This document shows, in pieces, positions 51,101 through 53,210 of a stretch of 64,000 bases of DNA. Source of the stretch: Wyeomyia smithii (Eukaryota; Arthropoda; Insecta; Diptera; Culicidae); the NCBI RefSeq assembly GCF_029784165.1, contig NC_073696.1, forward strand, positions 111,632,665 to 111,696,664. The letters are read 5' to 3'. The notes below the pieces were generated by a model that had not been told where the DNA came from, did no database searches, and saw only the letters and a list, made by a program, of their open reading frames with translations. Position 1 is the first letter of the stretch; each line of letters begins with the position of its first letter. A program made the position numbers and the translations under genes.

Positions 51101-51711
51101 ACTGACTTTATTAAAAACTTACCCAAGGGTCTTCTAATGATAATAGATTTGATTAACTCATATAATAAAAAGGTTTGTTTAATAGTTCTTTTTTATGAGT
51201 TTGAGATCATTATGAACCAACGATTTATTATGTGTACGGGTGTTGTACTGAATGCGAGTAATAGAAAACTTACACATTCATTGGAGCGGTGATATAGAAA
51301 GCAGTTCGTTTTGTACTATCGTGTGCTCTCACCAGCGCTGATAAACCTAAGCCTTCTGGTGGGGTTGCCTTAATCTTATTAAGCAGCCATCGAAGTGCAT
51401 CGTCCGGGGCGTCTTCTGTATGCAGACAAGGAGAAAGATTTAATGTGTCACTTTAAGAAAAATTCGAAATTGCAAAACTAATCTACGAAAATGAGGAAAT
51501 TTGAAAATAAATGCGCATACTCAAGCCACAACAACCTAATTGTTTTCACATCTTTGGCTAACCGTCTAAGGATAAGGCTAATAGGTTCCGTCGATCTTAC
51601 CTGGAAACTCAATAACCACGTCACACTGGGTTGGAATTTTATTTAACCATAGCCGCCGTGGTGTCATTAGATGCCCCGCGCAAGGTACTCGCCTCCGAAT
51701 CAGTCGGGATG
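1860..51711 (-). CDS. Anoctamin (TMEM16), ANO8-like, 18 traced coding exons, 5' end missing
   Basis: A multi-exon gene for a ten-helix-type membrane protein of the anoctamin/TMEM16 family. Recognisable ANO8-type blocks run in the right order: CDVVIEFP, FTSQERQ, VFPLHE, YFGVKVALYFAWLGHYT, LFNVAW, RPLYK, YYKLAVWLND, NYRLQSKYENHL, FQFVNSFLSLFYIAFYL, LLISRQIIGNLRES, GYVVLFSAAFPLA, LEIRSDAFKL, RPFGQRV and LPSWLAAEIARAEHCRRE. The coding pieces joined are 51601-51711, 51274-51415, 50881-51052, 50104-50185, 49732-49848, 48984-49114, 48749-48910, 48489-48644, 30627-30762, 30410-30540, 29416-30233, 29042-29312, 22001-22095, 19066-19173, 18577-18784, 2274-2418, 2081-2217 and 1860-2021. They sum to 3284 nt (about 1094 codons), with all phases agreeing. 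In the family, mammalian ANO8 is known as an ER-plasma membrane tether linked to calcium signalling; the same role here is inference. The start codon was not found. Two introns exceed 15 kb and are filled with transposons. Confidence 0.9.
2081..2217 (-). CDS. Anoctamin exon 17 (basic helix)
   Basis: Acceptor TTCTAG, donor GAGA/GTATTT (weak, with A at the last exon base). It codes for AAAELAAKKSRLKQSLVKRA followed by RSVAIFSLKLKEQRAKRAEK, a very basic, helix-prone segment. The frame would end at 2045 if the donor is skipped. Confidence 0.75.
2274..2418 (-). CDS. Anoctamin exon 16
   Basis: Acceptor TTCCAG, donor AAGG/GTGTGT. It codes for QQELATGSDSELLKGAPSW and then a Thr/Ser/Glu-rich segment ending EEEAKG. 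Phase 0 in, phase 1 out. It is separated from exon 15 by about 16 kb, so further exons could lie between. Confidence 0.72.
2419..2819. other. Intron sequence, nothing recognised
   Basis: AT-rich intron sequence between exon 16 and a small MITE. No coding or repeat signal that I can support. Confidence 0.4.
2820..2982. mobile_element. Small palindromic MITE, TA target site
   Basis: Flanked by TA on both sides (2818-2819 and 2983-2984). The ends start GGGGAGTAGTACCAG and, inverted, GGGTAGGTGAGCCAG. Inside are three forward and three inverted copies of the 12-mer ACCAGTTATGGC or a close variant, so the whole piece can fold on itself. TA targets fit a Tc1/mariner-type origin. Confidence 0.72.
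2985..4200. other. Intron, low-complexity AT-rich
   Basis: AT-rich intron. Near 3985-4095 there are three spaced repeats of a sequence like GAATTAAAGTTAGATCCACTT; they may belong to the flank of the mariner relic that follows. No coding sequence seen. Confidence 0.35.
4221..4750 (+). pseudogene. DD37E (ITm) Tc1/mariner transposase, 5' part, decayed
   Basis: It starts MERGRREQI-like, the usual start of mosquito ITmD37E transposases. After stops and frame changes it shows LTKFDG and the first catalytic block DGCILMDDET, then QLPEQKFHMSK. The reading frame is broken by many stops. It is cut at 4750 by the I-clade LINE and resumes at 10636. Confidence 0.8.
4738..4750. repeat. Target site duplication, left copy (13 bp)
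   Basis: GCGCAAGGTTGAT directly before the LINE poly(A) end; identical to 10636-10648. It marks target-primed insertion of the I-clade LINE into the transposase relic. Confidence 0.93.
4759..5141 (-). other. LINE 3' UTR
   Basis: Non-coding tail of the I-clade element between the ORF2 end and its A-run. It includes AATAAA on the minus strand about 20 bases before the tail. Confidence 0.7.
5142..5861 (-). pseudogene. LINE ORF2 3' end, RNase H and C-terminal zinc motif, frameshifted
   Basis: Continuation of ORF2 after the stop. The frame 5578-5826 codes for the RNase H core (FIFTDSLSSIEAL, LAWVPSHCSIPGNEKADSLA). A second frame change near 5600 leads to 5142-5639, which ends with the terminal zinc-type motif CACGEGYHDIEHVVWSC and LIYVFLKSI. 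At least two indels separate these pieces. Confidence 0.85.
5862..8828 (-). CDS. LINE ORF2, endonuclease-reverse transcriptase, ends in premature stop
   Basis: The open frame extends to 8849 but the first ATG is at 8828. Order: apurinic-type endonuclease (VLQWNCRSI, LILGDFNSHG, GSDHLPI); reverse transcriptase (AFLDIKEAFDSV, GLPQGSCLSPLLYN, and the catalytic box QLADDSV); then the first strand of RNase H (YYTDGSLLDGSTGFGIF). The frame stops after VYVAE at a TAA where related elements continue, then resumes in other frames. Functional RT core residues look intact. Confidence 0.9.
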   Translation of the reverse strand: MPNSTAYMKDSISVLQWNCRSILPKIDSFKVLINKNKCDAFSLCETWLTSNIDLNFHDFNIIRLDRDTPYDHSYDGGVLLGIKKCYSFYRINLPSIPGIEVVACQMTIQGKELCIASIYIPPRAQVGQRLLFDLIELLPSPRLILGDFNSHGVAWGSPYSDNRSSLIYNLCDDFDMTILNNGEMTRIPKPPARPSALDLSLCSTSLRLDCTWKVILDPHGSDHLPILISITNGSTRMRPIDIPYDLTRNVDWKLYEEMISKAVESIQHHPPLEEYNLLAGLILDAALQAQTKKYPGVTIKERPPTPWWDQECSDVYTQRSDAFLAYQKGGIPGDYLRYSELDTKLKSLAKAKKRGYWRRFVNETSRETSMSTLWNTARRMRNRVTVNESEESSSRWIFDFARKVCPDSVPEQNIVRDASPGHDAIESPFTMAEFSVALLSCNNNAPGLDRIKFNLLKNLPGNAKRRLLNLFNKFLEQNIVPQDWRQVKVIAIQKPGKPASDHNSYRPIAMLSCIRKLMEKMILRRLDHWVESNGLLSDTQFGFRRAKGTNDCLALLSTDIQLAYARKEQMASAFLDIKEAFDSVSIDIFSGKLHRQGFSPILNNFLHNLLSEKHMHFTHGDLATFRISYMGLPQGSCLSPLLYNFHVNDIDECLANSCTIRQLADDSVISVTGAKAADLQGALQDTLDNLSAWALQLGIEFSPEKTEIVVFPRKHEPAQLQTQLMGKTISQVLVHKYLGVWFDSKGTWGCHVRYLMKKCQQRVNFLRTITGQWWGAYPGDLIRLYQTTILSVIEYGCFCFRSAANTHLIKLERIQYRCLRIALGCMQSTHTMSLEILAGVLPLKNRFWSLSSRILIKCEVLNRPVIANFEWLIELNSQTRFMTLYFNHMSQNINPSSNIPNRVDLSNTSDSTVFFDTSMTEETRGIPDHLRVQQIPKKFSNKYRNINCDNMYYTDGSLLDGSTGFGIFNNNLTVYHKLGNPASVYVAE
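8821..10191 (-). CDS. LINE ORF1, nucleocapsid-like protein
   Basis: 456 residues from an ATG, uninterrupted. A Pro-rich N-terminus (residues 1-45) is followed by a conserved ORF1 core and three tandem zinc knuckles near residues 215-265: CTNCKQLGHTAAYC, CSKCGETHAEDSC and CIHCGENQHELSTC. A Lys/Ser-rich tail follows. It should bind element RNA in ribonucleoprotein particles. Its stop overlaps the ORF2 start: the ATG at 8828-8826 shares bases with the ORF1 end, ATGCCTAA, which suggests termination-reinitiation. Confidence 0.9.
   Translation of the reverse strand: MDIDPSSPVPPSPNPPDPDPSVTPSPVNSPVPPRPRLYPDGSQQGSYTFYFRPKAGVNSKRLNILQISEDLTKGYKAVTEISKVRPNKLRVVVSDLAQANAIACSELFTREYRVYIPARDVEIDGVITDSSLSVECILKSATGCFKNTETQAKILDCKQLRSMALVGGKKVYTPSDSFRVTFAGSALPSHVSIDRVRLPVRLYVPRVMNCTNCKQLGHTAAYCCNKARCSKCGETHAEDSCSVNAKKCIHCGENQHELSTCPVYMQRRDKIKRSLKERSKRSYAEILKKTVTTSTITSNPFDLLSSDETDSDDSSAGTSYANPEESRKRKNVSSPKLPRKGPKISQSVMKSTNKPNSAAEKPKQTPPGLANLKSQKEFPALPGTSKTPVVPFAHSVDETNSGLVKFSDIVDWIFGNFNVPDPIKIFLTVFLPTVRSFLKQLTAQWPLLAAIVSFDA
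10192..10635 (-). promoter_or_regulatory. LINE 5' UTR (internal promoter region expected)
   Basis: Non-coding leader between the element 5' end and ORF1, with short CAGCAG-type repeats near 10260-10345. LINEs of this group carry internal promoters here; no specific element is proven. Confidence 0.45.
10636..10648. repeat. Target site duplication, right copy (13 bp)
   Basis: GCGCAAGGTTGAT just outside the LINE 5' end, a perfect match to 4738-4750. Confidence 0.93.
10636..10960 (+). pseudogene. DD37E (ITm) transposase, 3' part after LINE insertion
   Basis: Continues the frame from 4750: KVDVAKRFKV, then stops, then NLPNYPDFHPIEKYWAIIK, the block before the last catalytic Glu in mariner-like transposases. 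Part of the middle of the gene seems deleted, independent of the LINE insertion. Confidence 0.78.
10961..11540. other. Intron, nothing recognised
   Basis: AT-rich sequence between the mariner relic and the CA-rich repeat block; part may be the mariner 3' flank. Confidence 0.35.
11541..14148 (+). repeat. CA-rich interspersed repeat, three tandem units
   Basis: Same family as 37806-39246: shared start CACCTAGCGGTCAGACTCAG, then modules built around a pattern like GAAAATCGGTCCAGCCATC and TCTGAGAAA. Each unit ends with a CA-rich run and TCGTCGAACTGAGTCGAGTG (near 12843-12880, 13340-13435 and 13980-14055), followed by AGGAGAAAGGCAAAA. The start holds GCCTTTCTC, the inverse of GAGAAAGGC at the end, so it may be a TIR-type element. 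Six CCATCTCTGAGAAA-like modules are present. Confidence 0.75.
14149..15028. other. Intron, nothing recognised
   Basis: AT-rich; no coding similarity seen on either strand. Confidence 0.35.
15029..16503. repeat. Large inverted repeat / foldback element
   Basis: Arms of about 520 bases, 15029-15555 and 15980-16503, are clear reverse complements with scattered differences, around a spacer of about 425 bases. Matching points include GAACATTTCGACTTTCTAAA (15122) with its inverse near 16380, and CTATGCATTTTGTC (15533) with its inverse near 15990. No transposase sequence was seen inside. Confidence 0.8.
16530..17485. repeat. Second, weaker inverted repeat
   Basis: TTTCAAAAGGGCCTATCCA near 16577 and its inverse TGGATAGGCCCTTTTGAAA near 17364 are framed by inverted copies of a CGATTT...GAAACTT stretch. 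It may be the remains of a related foldback element. Confidence 0.5.
17486..18561. other. Intron, nothing recognised
   Basis: Contains poly-T and GATGATGATG low-complexity stretches. A 122-codon open frame on the minus strand (17975-18343) has no recognisable features and is probably chance. Confidence 0.35.
18577..18784 (-). CDS. Anoctamin exon 15 with two EIPPFR motifs
   Basis: Acceptor TTTCAG, donor GAG/GTGAGC at 18577, or AAG/GTCAGT at 18562; both leave phase 0 and differ by five codons (VSRLK). It contains IQIPEIPPFRKQ and RIAEIPPFRPR separated by a Ser/Pro-rich linker, and ends KDWMPNIE. Confidence 0.8.
19066..19173 (-). CDS. Anoctamin exon 14 with first EIPPFR motif
   Basis: Acceptor TTATAG, donor TTGG/GTATGG, 108 nt, phase 2 in and phase 2 out. 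It codes for ACPKKPEIKLAEIPPFRGQS and a short Tyr/Ser-rich segment. The motif AEIPPFR recurs in exon 15, which supports both exons belonging to the same protein. Confidence 0.75.
19174..20634. other. Intron, nothing recognised
   Basis: AT-rich intron between exon 14 and the hAT-like element. No coding or structural signal that I can support. Confidence 0.35.
20635..21705. mobile_element. hAT-like non-autonomous element
   Basis: Ends AGTGGTGGACAC at 20635 and the inverse GTGTCCACCACT near 21705, as in many hAT elements. Flanks GTATACGC and GTATACAT look like an 8-bp target duplication with two changes. Inside are repeated GATTAGCGAT/TAATTAGCGA motifs near the left end. No transposase frame is visible. 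Confidence 0.6.
22001..22095 (-). CDS. Anoctamin exon 13
   Basis: Acceptor CCATAG, donor CAGG/GTATGA, 95 nt. It begins TSTVFLRPLQDSPLSGQSAQ and enters in phase 0, matching exon 12; it leaves in phase 2. Assignment rests on phase, splice sites and continuity, because the C-terminal region is poorly conserved. Confidence 0.68.
22096..22775. other. Intron 12, nothing recognised
   Basis: AT-rich; upstream flank of exon 13. No coding or repeat signal that I can support. Confidence 0.35.
22776..23246 (+). mobile_element. Deleted Tc1/mariner-like element
   Basis: TA flanks on both sides; ends CAGGATATTCAATAAGTTCG and, inverted, CAGGGTGAGGTATAAGTTCG. Inside, in shifting frames, are SDEKG and WEAPSSPDLKPLD, matching the catalytic-domain end (WPPxSPDLNPLD) of mariner-like transposases. 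Only about 470 bp remain. Confidence 0.75.
23420..24195 (+). pseudogene. RTE-type LINE reverse transcriptase fragment
   Basis: Broken frames read KGDKLKCRNYPSISLINAAY and KILSQVL, RFVGQYQADFRPAP, IFIEFTAAYDTVDR, and near the end the RT thumb region up to LNALEVFE. These match RTE/JAM-type elements. Stops and indels throughout. Confidence 0.75.
24330..24640 (+). pseudogene. Mariner transposase 3' fragment
   Basis: RDKVVLLHDNARPSVASHEN is the second catalytic block (HDNAR-x-H) of mariner transposases, with His replaced by Ser in ARPSV. It is followed after a stop by degraded SDFHFVRSLE and HYSETEH. Strongly decayed. Confidence 0.75.
24641..24889. other. Intron, nothing recognised
   Basis: An open frame of 88 codons (24567-24833, plus) starts in the mariner relic and has no support as a gene. 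Confidence 0.35.
24890..25270 (+). repeat. Dispersed repeat copy A
   Basis: Shares an ordered set of blocks with 34385-34740: AATGCTAATAAATC, GATTTCCTTCGTTCTTG, CTATTGTACTGTTGAAAATAG, CCTCTGATTGG and GGTCGACAAAAT. It is followed in both cases by a CAGCAG-rich stretch. Class unknown. Confidence 0.55.
25271..26614. other. Intron, nothing recognised
   Basis: AT-rich. No gene or clear repeat structure seen. Confidence 0.35.
26615..26832 (+). repeat. Two-copy tandem repeat, about 113-bp period
   Basis: GCGGCCACAGCTGTGGC at 26648 and GCGGCCACAACTGTGGC at 26761, followed in both by ACGCATTAGTTGCACCGGAT or ACGCACTAGTTGCAGCGGAT-like sequence with scattered changes. The copies are GC-richer than their surroundings. 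The CCACAGCTGTGG core is itself palindromic. Confidence 0.7.
26833..29041. other. Intron 12 sequence, nothing recognised
   Basis: AT-rich intron sequence next to exon 12. Around 27275-27340 there is a short stretch resembling the dispersed repeat (ATTATTGAAAATGGTCAA). No gene seen. Confidence 0.35.
29042..29312 (-). CDS. Anoctamin exon 12 with poly-Gln
   Basis: Acceptor CTCTAG, donor CAG/GTATTT. The encoded tail is disordered, with a His/Gln-rich run coded by mixed CAG and CAA codons. If the donor is not used, the frame continues 13 codons to a stop at 29000-29002, giving a possible shorter C-terminus. Confidence 0.85.
29416..30233 (-). CDS. Anoctamin exon 11 (largest exon)
   Basis: Acceptor TTTTAG, donor GGCAG/GTACTT, 818 nt. 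Order of blocks: QLAGLLISRQIIGNLRES; a variable Ser/Thr/Pro linker; AEIESSLYKYDGTFSDHLEM; GYVVLFSAAFPLAGLCALAN; LEIRSDAFKL; RPFGQRVANIGTWQ; two further hydrophobic helices; then ELPSWLAAEIARAEHCRRE and a Pro/Ser-rich tail. In mammalian ANO8 the matching linker is long and acidic; here it is short. Confidence 0.96.
30410..30540 (-). CDS. Anoctamin exon 10
   Basis: Acceptor TTGCAG, donor GAG/GTAATT. It codes for ENYRLQSKYENHLIGKVALF, then FVNSFLSLFYIAFYLRDQDK and LKE. This is a pore-region helix block conserved across TMEM16 proteins. Confidence 0.95.
30627..30762 (-). CDS. Anoctamin exon 9
   Basis: Acceptor ACCAG, donor AAAG/GTAAAA. It begins DWWDEKLPEQGIFSCLSVIP and ends YYKLAVWLNDK, the conserved helix before the ENYR motif. 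It leaves in phase 1. Partly similar coding sequence lies upstream at 32285-32353. Confidence 0.95.
30763..31472. other. Intron, nothing recognised
   Basis: Between exon 9 and the downstream one of two candidate duplicated exons. No supported feature. Confidence 0.35.
31473..31574 (-). CDS. Candidate alternative or relic anoctamin exon b
   Basis: Acceptor GGTAG (poor pyrimidine tract), donor AAG/GTGAAC, 34 codons, phase 0 at both ends. It codes for FLFPTYHIISSFGFLIYLTV then YLLAIQFPLERLEK. The SF...YL...LE[KR] pattern and hydrophobicity resemble the end of exon 10 (SFLSLFYIAFYL, then DKLKE). It could be an alternative exon, a relic of a partial gene duplication, or chance. Confidence 0.35.
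31575..32284. other. Intron between the two candidate exons
   Basis: AT-rich; a search by eye for the missing part of the duplicated block (the ENYR or WLND motifs) found nothing. Confidence 0.35.
32285..32353 (-). CDS. Candidate alternative or relic anoctamin exon a
   Basis: Acceptor TTGCAG, possible donor AAG/GTCTGA, 23 codons. It codes for DWLDQHLPNSNGGPWDCMCM then ASK. It aligns with the start of exon 9 (DWWDEKLPEQGIFSCLSVIP then K): DW-x-D-x-x-LP, then G-x-x-x-C-x(5)-K at the same spacing. It begins in the same phase as exon 9. Confidence 0.5.
32756..33065. repeat. Inverted repeat around a tRNA-like segment
   Basis: Arm 32756-32822 (AGGCAATGTATGTAATTTTA and onward to GAGGGTG) matches the reverse complement of 32992-33060. 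Between them, 32893-32965 has an A-box-like TTAGTTTAATTGG and a B-box-like GGTTTGAGTCC. It looks like a tRNA-derived SINE head or tRNA relic; the acceptor stem pairs poorly, so it is not called a tRNA gene. Confidence 0.6.
33440..33797 (-). mobile_element. tRNA-derived SINE with 14-bp target duplication
   Basis: On the minus strand it starts with a tRNA-like head: A-box-like TAGTGTGGTTGG and B box GGGTTCGAATCCC. A body of about 250 bp follows, ending in an A-run of about 15. Perfect flanking duplication GGGTAAATTTTGTT at 33426-33439 and 33798-33811. Feilai-type mosquito SINEs are a possible family; this was not checked. Confidence 0.9.
33827..34384. other. Intron, nothing recognised
   Basis: No supported gene or element. 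Confidence 0.35.
34385..36600 (+). repeat. Dispersed repeat copies B and C
   Basis: Copy B (34385-34973 plus 35569-35720) aligns with copy A at its start and is split by a mariner-type MITE. Copy C (about 35850-36600) repeats the later blocks: a GTGCTGGAT-type stretch, CTTATTTACTGAATG / ATAATTTACTGAATG followed by a run ending in CAGCTT, and a CCCC-x-(n)-TTGGGGCAGCAC-like stretch. Order and spacing are kept only loosely. Class unknown. Confidence 0.5.
34974..35568. mobile_element. Tc1/mariner-type MITE
   Basis: TA flanks on both sides; ends CAGTCCCTCTACAATTATGG and, inverted, CAGTCCCTCCACAGTTATGG, each followed by GTCAG. The motif AATTATGGGTCA recurs inside (35171, 35363). It is about 595 bp with no transposase, and splits dispersed repeat copy B. 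Confidence 0.85.
36601..37030. other. Intron, nothing recognised
   Basis: A 108-codon open frame (36616-36942, plus) lacks any recognisable motif. A short direct repeat CAGAGCTCACTG(T/C)AGTGCTTTT is present at 36866 and 36898. Confidence 0.35.
37031..37535 (+). repeat. Diverged direct repeat of about 130 bp
   Basis: 37031-37165 and 37397-37535 share GATTTTCCAA, ATTATTAAAT or TTATTAAAT, TTGTTATTG, GAAATTT and GCATCGAATT or GCGTCAAATT in the same order. Origin unknown. Confidence 0.5.
37536..37805. other. Intron, nothing recognised
   Basis: Short AT-rich spacer before the CA-rich repeat. GTCAATTTGACGCA near 37700 is the inverse of GCGTCAAATTGAC near 37511. Confidence 0.35.
37806..39246 (+). 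repeat. CA-rich interspersed repeat, single unit
   Basis: Aligns over most of its length with 11541-12970, from CACCTAGCGGTCAGACCCAG to a CA-rich run (39097-39150), TCGTCGAACTGAGTCGAGTG and GAGAAAGGCAAAA. It has three CCATCTCTGAGAAA modules against six in the other copy. The open frames 39045-39342 are made by the CA run. Confidence 0.8.
39427..40215. mobile_element. Palindromic MITE, copy 1 (interrupted)
   Basis: Nearly perfect palindrome centred on CGCGGTGAATATTATAACAT near 40015, with arms ending in ...TTCGCCGCGTGCCGACAGC and its inverse. It is closely similar to 40220-40660. The left arm is broken by a nested MITE at 39555-39904. Confidence 0.82.
39555..39904. mobile_element. PIF/Harbinger-like MITE nested in the palindrome
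   Basis: Inverted ends GGGAACATCCATAAATGACG at left and, inverted, GGGAACATTCATAAATGACG at right, both continuing TAGC, with one mismatch. A 3-bp TAA duplication lies at 39552-39554 and 39905-39907. The empty site is readable in the second palindromic MITE, which shows CCCTAAGTAGTACTAC on its inverse strand near 40545. C-runs lie next to both ends. Confidence 0.85.
40220..40660. mobile_element. Palindromic MITE, copy 2
   Basis: Palindrome centred on CGCGGTGAATTTCATAATGT near 40436. Arms carry GAGCCCATATTCAGT / ACTGAATATGGGCTC, ACTCTTATGCCT / AGGCATAAGAGT, and CGATAGCTCGCTCCACAAGT with its inverse. It lies head to tail with copy 1. Confidence 0.82.
40661..41989. other. Intron, nothing recognised
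   Basis: A 139-codon minus-strand open frame (41214-41633) shows no known motif and no splice support. Confidence 0.35.
42002..42183 (+). mobile_element. Short tRNA-derived SINE with 12-bp target duplication
   Basis: tRNA-like head with B box GGTTCGAGTCTC near 42065 and an A-box-like CAGTTGGTCTCGAG at 42008, then a short body ending GGTTTGCTTTGCC without an A-run. Perfect duplication AACTAACAAGTA at 41990-42001 and 42184-42195. Confidence 0.82.
42196..42887. other. Intron, nothing recognised
   Basis: AT-rich spacer between the SINE and the LINE 3' end. Confidence 0.35.
43150..46552 (-). CDS. LINE ORF2, endonuclease-reverse transcriptase
   Basis: At least 1096 codons open without a break. 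Order: a repeated N-terminal segment; endonuclease (YYQNVRGLRTKIDDF, VLTETWLDD, LLFGDYNQPGLVW); RT (NYRGITSL, EQHGFYPKRS, IYTDLKAAFDRVDH, GVPQGSNLGPLLFSIF, and the catalytic box FYVDDVKL); then the thumb and C-terminal region (LVRSILESNAVVW). No RNase H. The frame is open back to a stop near 46552 with no early ATG, so translation may restart from ORF1; the GTG at 46440 is only the first usable start codon. It looks capable of coding for active protein. Confidence 0.88.
46587..47803 (-). CDS. LINE ORF1 C-terminal part, zinc knuckles
   Basis: Open frame continuing ORF1 after the shift (KVDELFDCINKINLTLPNLV). It contains Lys/Arg-rich nuclear-type segments (KGKKRKAADD, RQKRKV), an RRM-like region (KPRLKIVGFSKSMNEEKLV) and, near its end, CFNCSEYGHKAAAC, CCPKCSGDHKIDQC and CVNC. 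It is a nucleic-acid-binding protein of the element RNP. The frame break is either a real indel or programmed; a genuine indel is likelier. Confidence 0.8.
47804..48037 (-). CDS. LINE ORF1 N-terminal part, PHD-like finger
   Basis: From the ATG at 48037 (MTTVACNVC) it shows a C-x2-C ... C-x3-C ... H-x2-C ... C-x2-C pattern (CNVCS, CFGGC, HTRC, CFAC), typical of the PHD finger in ORF1 of CR1-like elements. The frame stops at LAKK; one base-shift at an A-run near 47805 would pass into the next part. Confidence 0.8.
48489..48644 (-). CDS. Anoctamin exon 8
   Basis: Acceptor TAAAG, donor CAG/GTATTT, 52 codons, phase 0 at both ends. It codes for GPLEESPVTGRLEPRETPAW, then a hydrophobic helix (LVSFPIIGLCLVLVFVVMFL). 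Its downstream intron is 17.7 kb long and holds the CR1-type LINE, SINEs and several MITEs. Confidence 0.93.
48749..48910 (-). CDS. Anoctamin exon 7
   Basis: Acceptor CTCTAG, donor AAG/GTGAGC, phase 0 at both ends (54 codons). It codes for GHVIFSLFNVAWASLYLEAW and then ELAFRWGT, ending EPPRPLYK: the second membrane helix and the W-[KR]-R / WGT cytosolic motif of the family. Confidence 0.95.
48984..49114 (-). CDS. Anoctamin exon 6 (first membrane helix)
   Basis: Acceptor TTGTAG, donor CAG/GTACGA. It starts with a split Asp codon, then DIAAYFGVKVALYFAWLGHY, then a hydrophobic stretch CALCVPAVLGSVLYAGLWG. This is the conserved YFG-x-K-[IV]-A-x-YFAWLG-x-YT signature entering the first transmembrane segment. 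Confidence 0.95.
49732..49848 (-). CDS. Anoctamin exon 5
   Basis: Acceptor CAACAG, donor TAG/GTAATT. It codes for AAWQELGLITQVFPLHE and, further on, SSWVRKFFAPQPL. VFPLHE is a hallmark block before the first membrane helix of ANO8/ANO10-type anoctamins. An opposite-strand open frame at 49687-49881 is only its shadow. Confidence 0.9.
50104..50185 (-). CDS. Anoctamin exon 4
   Basis: Short exon, acceptor GCACAG, donor TAG/GTGAGT. It codes for VLQGLRAGVLDLKI... and ends EEGQSI, with a split codon in phase 1. It was recognised by protein similarity and splice phase because it is too short to stand out as an open frame. Confidence 0.87.
50881..51052 (-). CDS. Anoctamin exon 3
   Basis: Acceptor TGCAG, donor CAG/GTAGGA. 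It begins LFKAAEEARLPKRL and ends FTSQERQWLVLQ; the FTSQERQ signature is strongly conserved in ANO8-like proteins. The frame is open through the acceptor, but the phase-2 junction with exon 2 fixes the border. Confidence 0.9.
51274..51415 (-). CDS. Anoctamin exon 2
   Basis: Acceptor ATACAG, donor GT/GTAAGT. It begins EDAPDDALRWLLNKI and ends TAFYITAPMNV, the alpha/beta cytosolic domain of ANO8-type proteins (compare the family pattern of D-x-L-x-W-L-L-N followed by A-F-x-x-T-A). It enters in phase 1 and ends in phase 2. Confidence 0.9.
51601..51711 (-). CDS. Anoctamin exon 1 of those seen
   Basis: Acceptor TTTCAG and donor CAG/GTAAGA. It codes for the basic stretch ending in PTQCDVVIEFP, which matches the ANO8 segment just before the cytosolic N-terminal domain. 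It starts in phase 1 (two bases complete a split codon) and ends in phase 1, so at least one coding exon lies upstream. Confidence 0.88.
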
Positions 51712-52049
51712 CTGAAACAAAAATTTGGATTGTAAAGTTTTGTAATACTTTCTACGTTCTAGTTTGTGTGTATTAAACTTTTTCTAAATTAACAGCTAGA
51801 TCGATTGGGCACCCACAAAAGCTCACTTCTTATGACTCACGACTTAATGCAAAAAAAATTAAAACACAAAAAAGTCGTGACACATTGCATGAACTGAAAG
51901 TCAAATAAAGCTATCACAAATGCTGCCATTCACTAAAAATCTTTTACTGACATTGAAAATTTCCTGTTCAGATCACAACGCCCCTAAAACCATAAATCCG
52001 GCCCTGCTCAGAATTAACACTCTTTGGGGTCAATTTTATTATTAGCAAT
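51712..52049. other. Upstream intron, nothing recognised
   Basis: AT-rich; no coding exon with the family N-terminus could be identified here or further right. Confidence 0.35.
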
Positions 52050-52445
52050 GCCGCTTTCGAGAAGTTGCATGCTTATTATTACTTTATTAGTGCTCGTGTG
52101 AAATGTGATTTTACCCTTCCTTTTACACGCTTACTGTTCTACGATACTGAGCCTCGTTCCTACTGCCAAATATCACTAATTATGATTCCCTGGAGGAGTT
52201 TCGTCGTGCGTCTGGCCAGTTCTATTGACAAGAGGGACTTTATTTTTGTTACGAGAAATTCACGCAAATGTATAATAGATTTCAGCGTAAAGGAAGGATA
52301 AGTGGTGGGGGAGCCTGAGAATAAACTCATGCTGAAAGTCCTTTTTGATATCGAATGGCCTGATTCTACTAAGATTCAAACCCATTACCATCCGCTTGAC
52401 AAAGCGAACTCTGTAACCTTGCGGCTACGCAGCTTCCCTGATACT
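52050..52445 (-). mobile_element. tRNA-derived SINE (boundaries approximate)
   Basis: On the minus strand a tRNA-like head lies next to the GGTATT array: TAGCCGCAAGG and a B-box-like GGGTTTGAATCTT. A non-coding body with AATAAAG follows. The left limit is uncertain and no target duplication was found. Confidence 0.5.
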
Positions 52446-53210
52446 AGTACTGGTATTGGTATTGGTATTGGTATTGGTATTGGTATTGGTATTGGTATTG
52501 GTATTGGTATTGGTATTGGTATTGGTATTGGTATTGGTATTGGTATTGGTATTGGTATTGGTATTGGTATTGGTATTGGTATTGGTATTGGTATTGGTAT
52601 TGGTATTGGTATTGGTATTGGTATTGGTATTGGTATTGGTATTGGTATTGGTATTGGTATTGGTATTGGTATTGGTATTGGTGTTGGTATTGGTATTGGT
52701 ATTGGTATTGGTATTGGTATTGGTGTTGGTATTGGTATTGGTATTGGTATTGGTATTGGTATTGGTATTGGTATTGGTATTGGTATTGGTATTGGTATTG
52801 GTATTGGTATTGGTATTGGTATTGGTATTGGTATTGGTATTGGTATTGGTATTGGTATTGGTATTGGTATTGGTATTGGTATTGGTATTGGTATTGGTAT
52901 TGGTATTGGTATTGGTATTGGTATTGGTATTGGTATTGGTATTGGTATTGGTATTGGTATTGGTATTGGTATTGGTATTGGTATTGGTATTGGTATTGGT
53001 ATTGGTATTGGTATTGGTATTGGTATTGGTATTGGTATTGGTATTGGTATTGGTATTGGTATTGGTATTAGTATTGGTATTGGTATTGGTATTGGCATTG
53101 GTATTGGTATTGGTATTGGTATTGGTATTGGTATTGGTATTGGTATTGGTATTGGTATTGGTATTGGTATTGATATTAGTATTTGTATTGGTATAGGTAT
53201 TGTTATTGTT
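52446..53210. repeat. GGTATT hexanucleotide tandem array, about 740 bp
   Basis: More than 120 nearly perfect copies of GGTATT (a TATTGG-type unit), with rare variants such as GGTGTT, AGTATT, GGCATT and GATATT, mostly at the right end. Because the unit is 6 bases, several frames on both strands stay open (Gly-Ile, Val-Leu, Pro-Ile, Asn-Thr); these are not genes. Confidence 0.97.

Noticed and set aside
52446..53210. CRISPR-like array
   Set aside because: A plain hexamer tandem repeat without spacers, in an animal genome.
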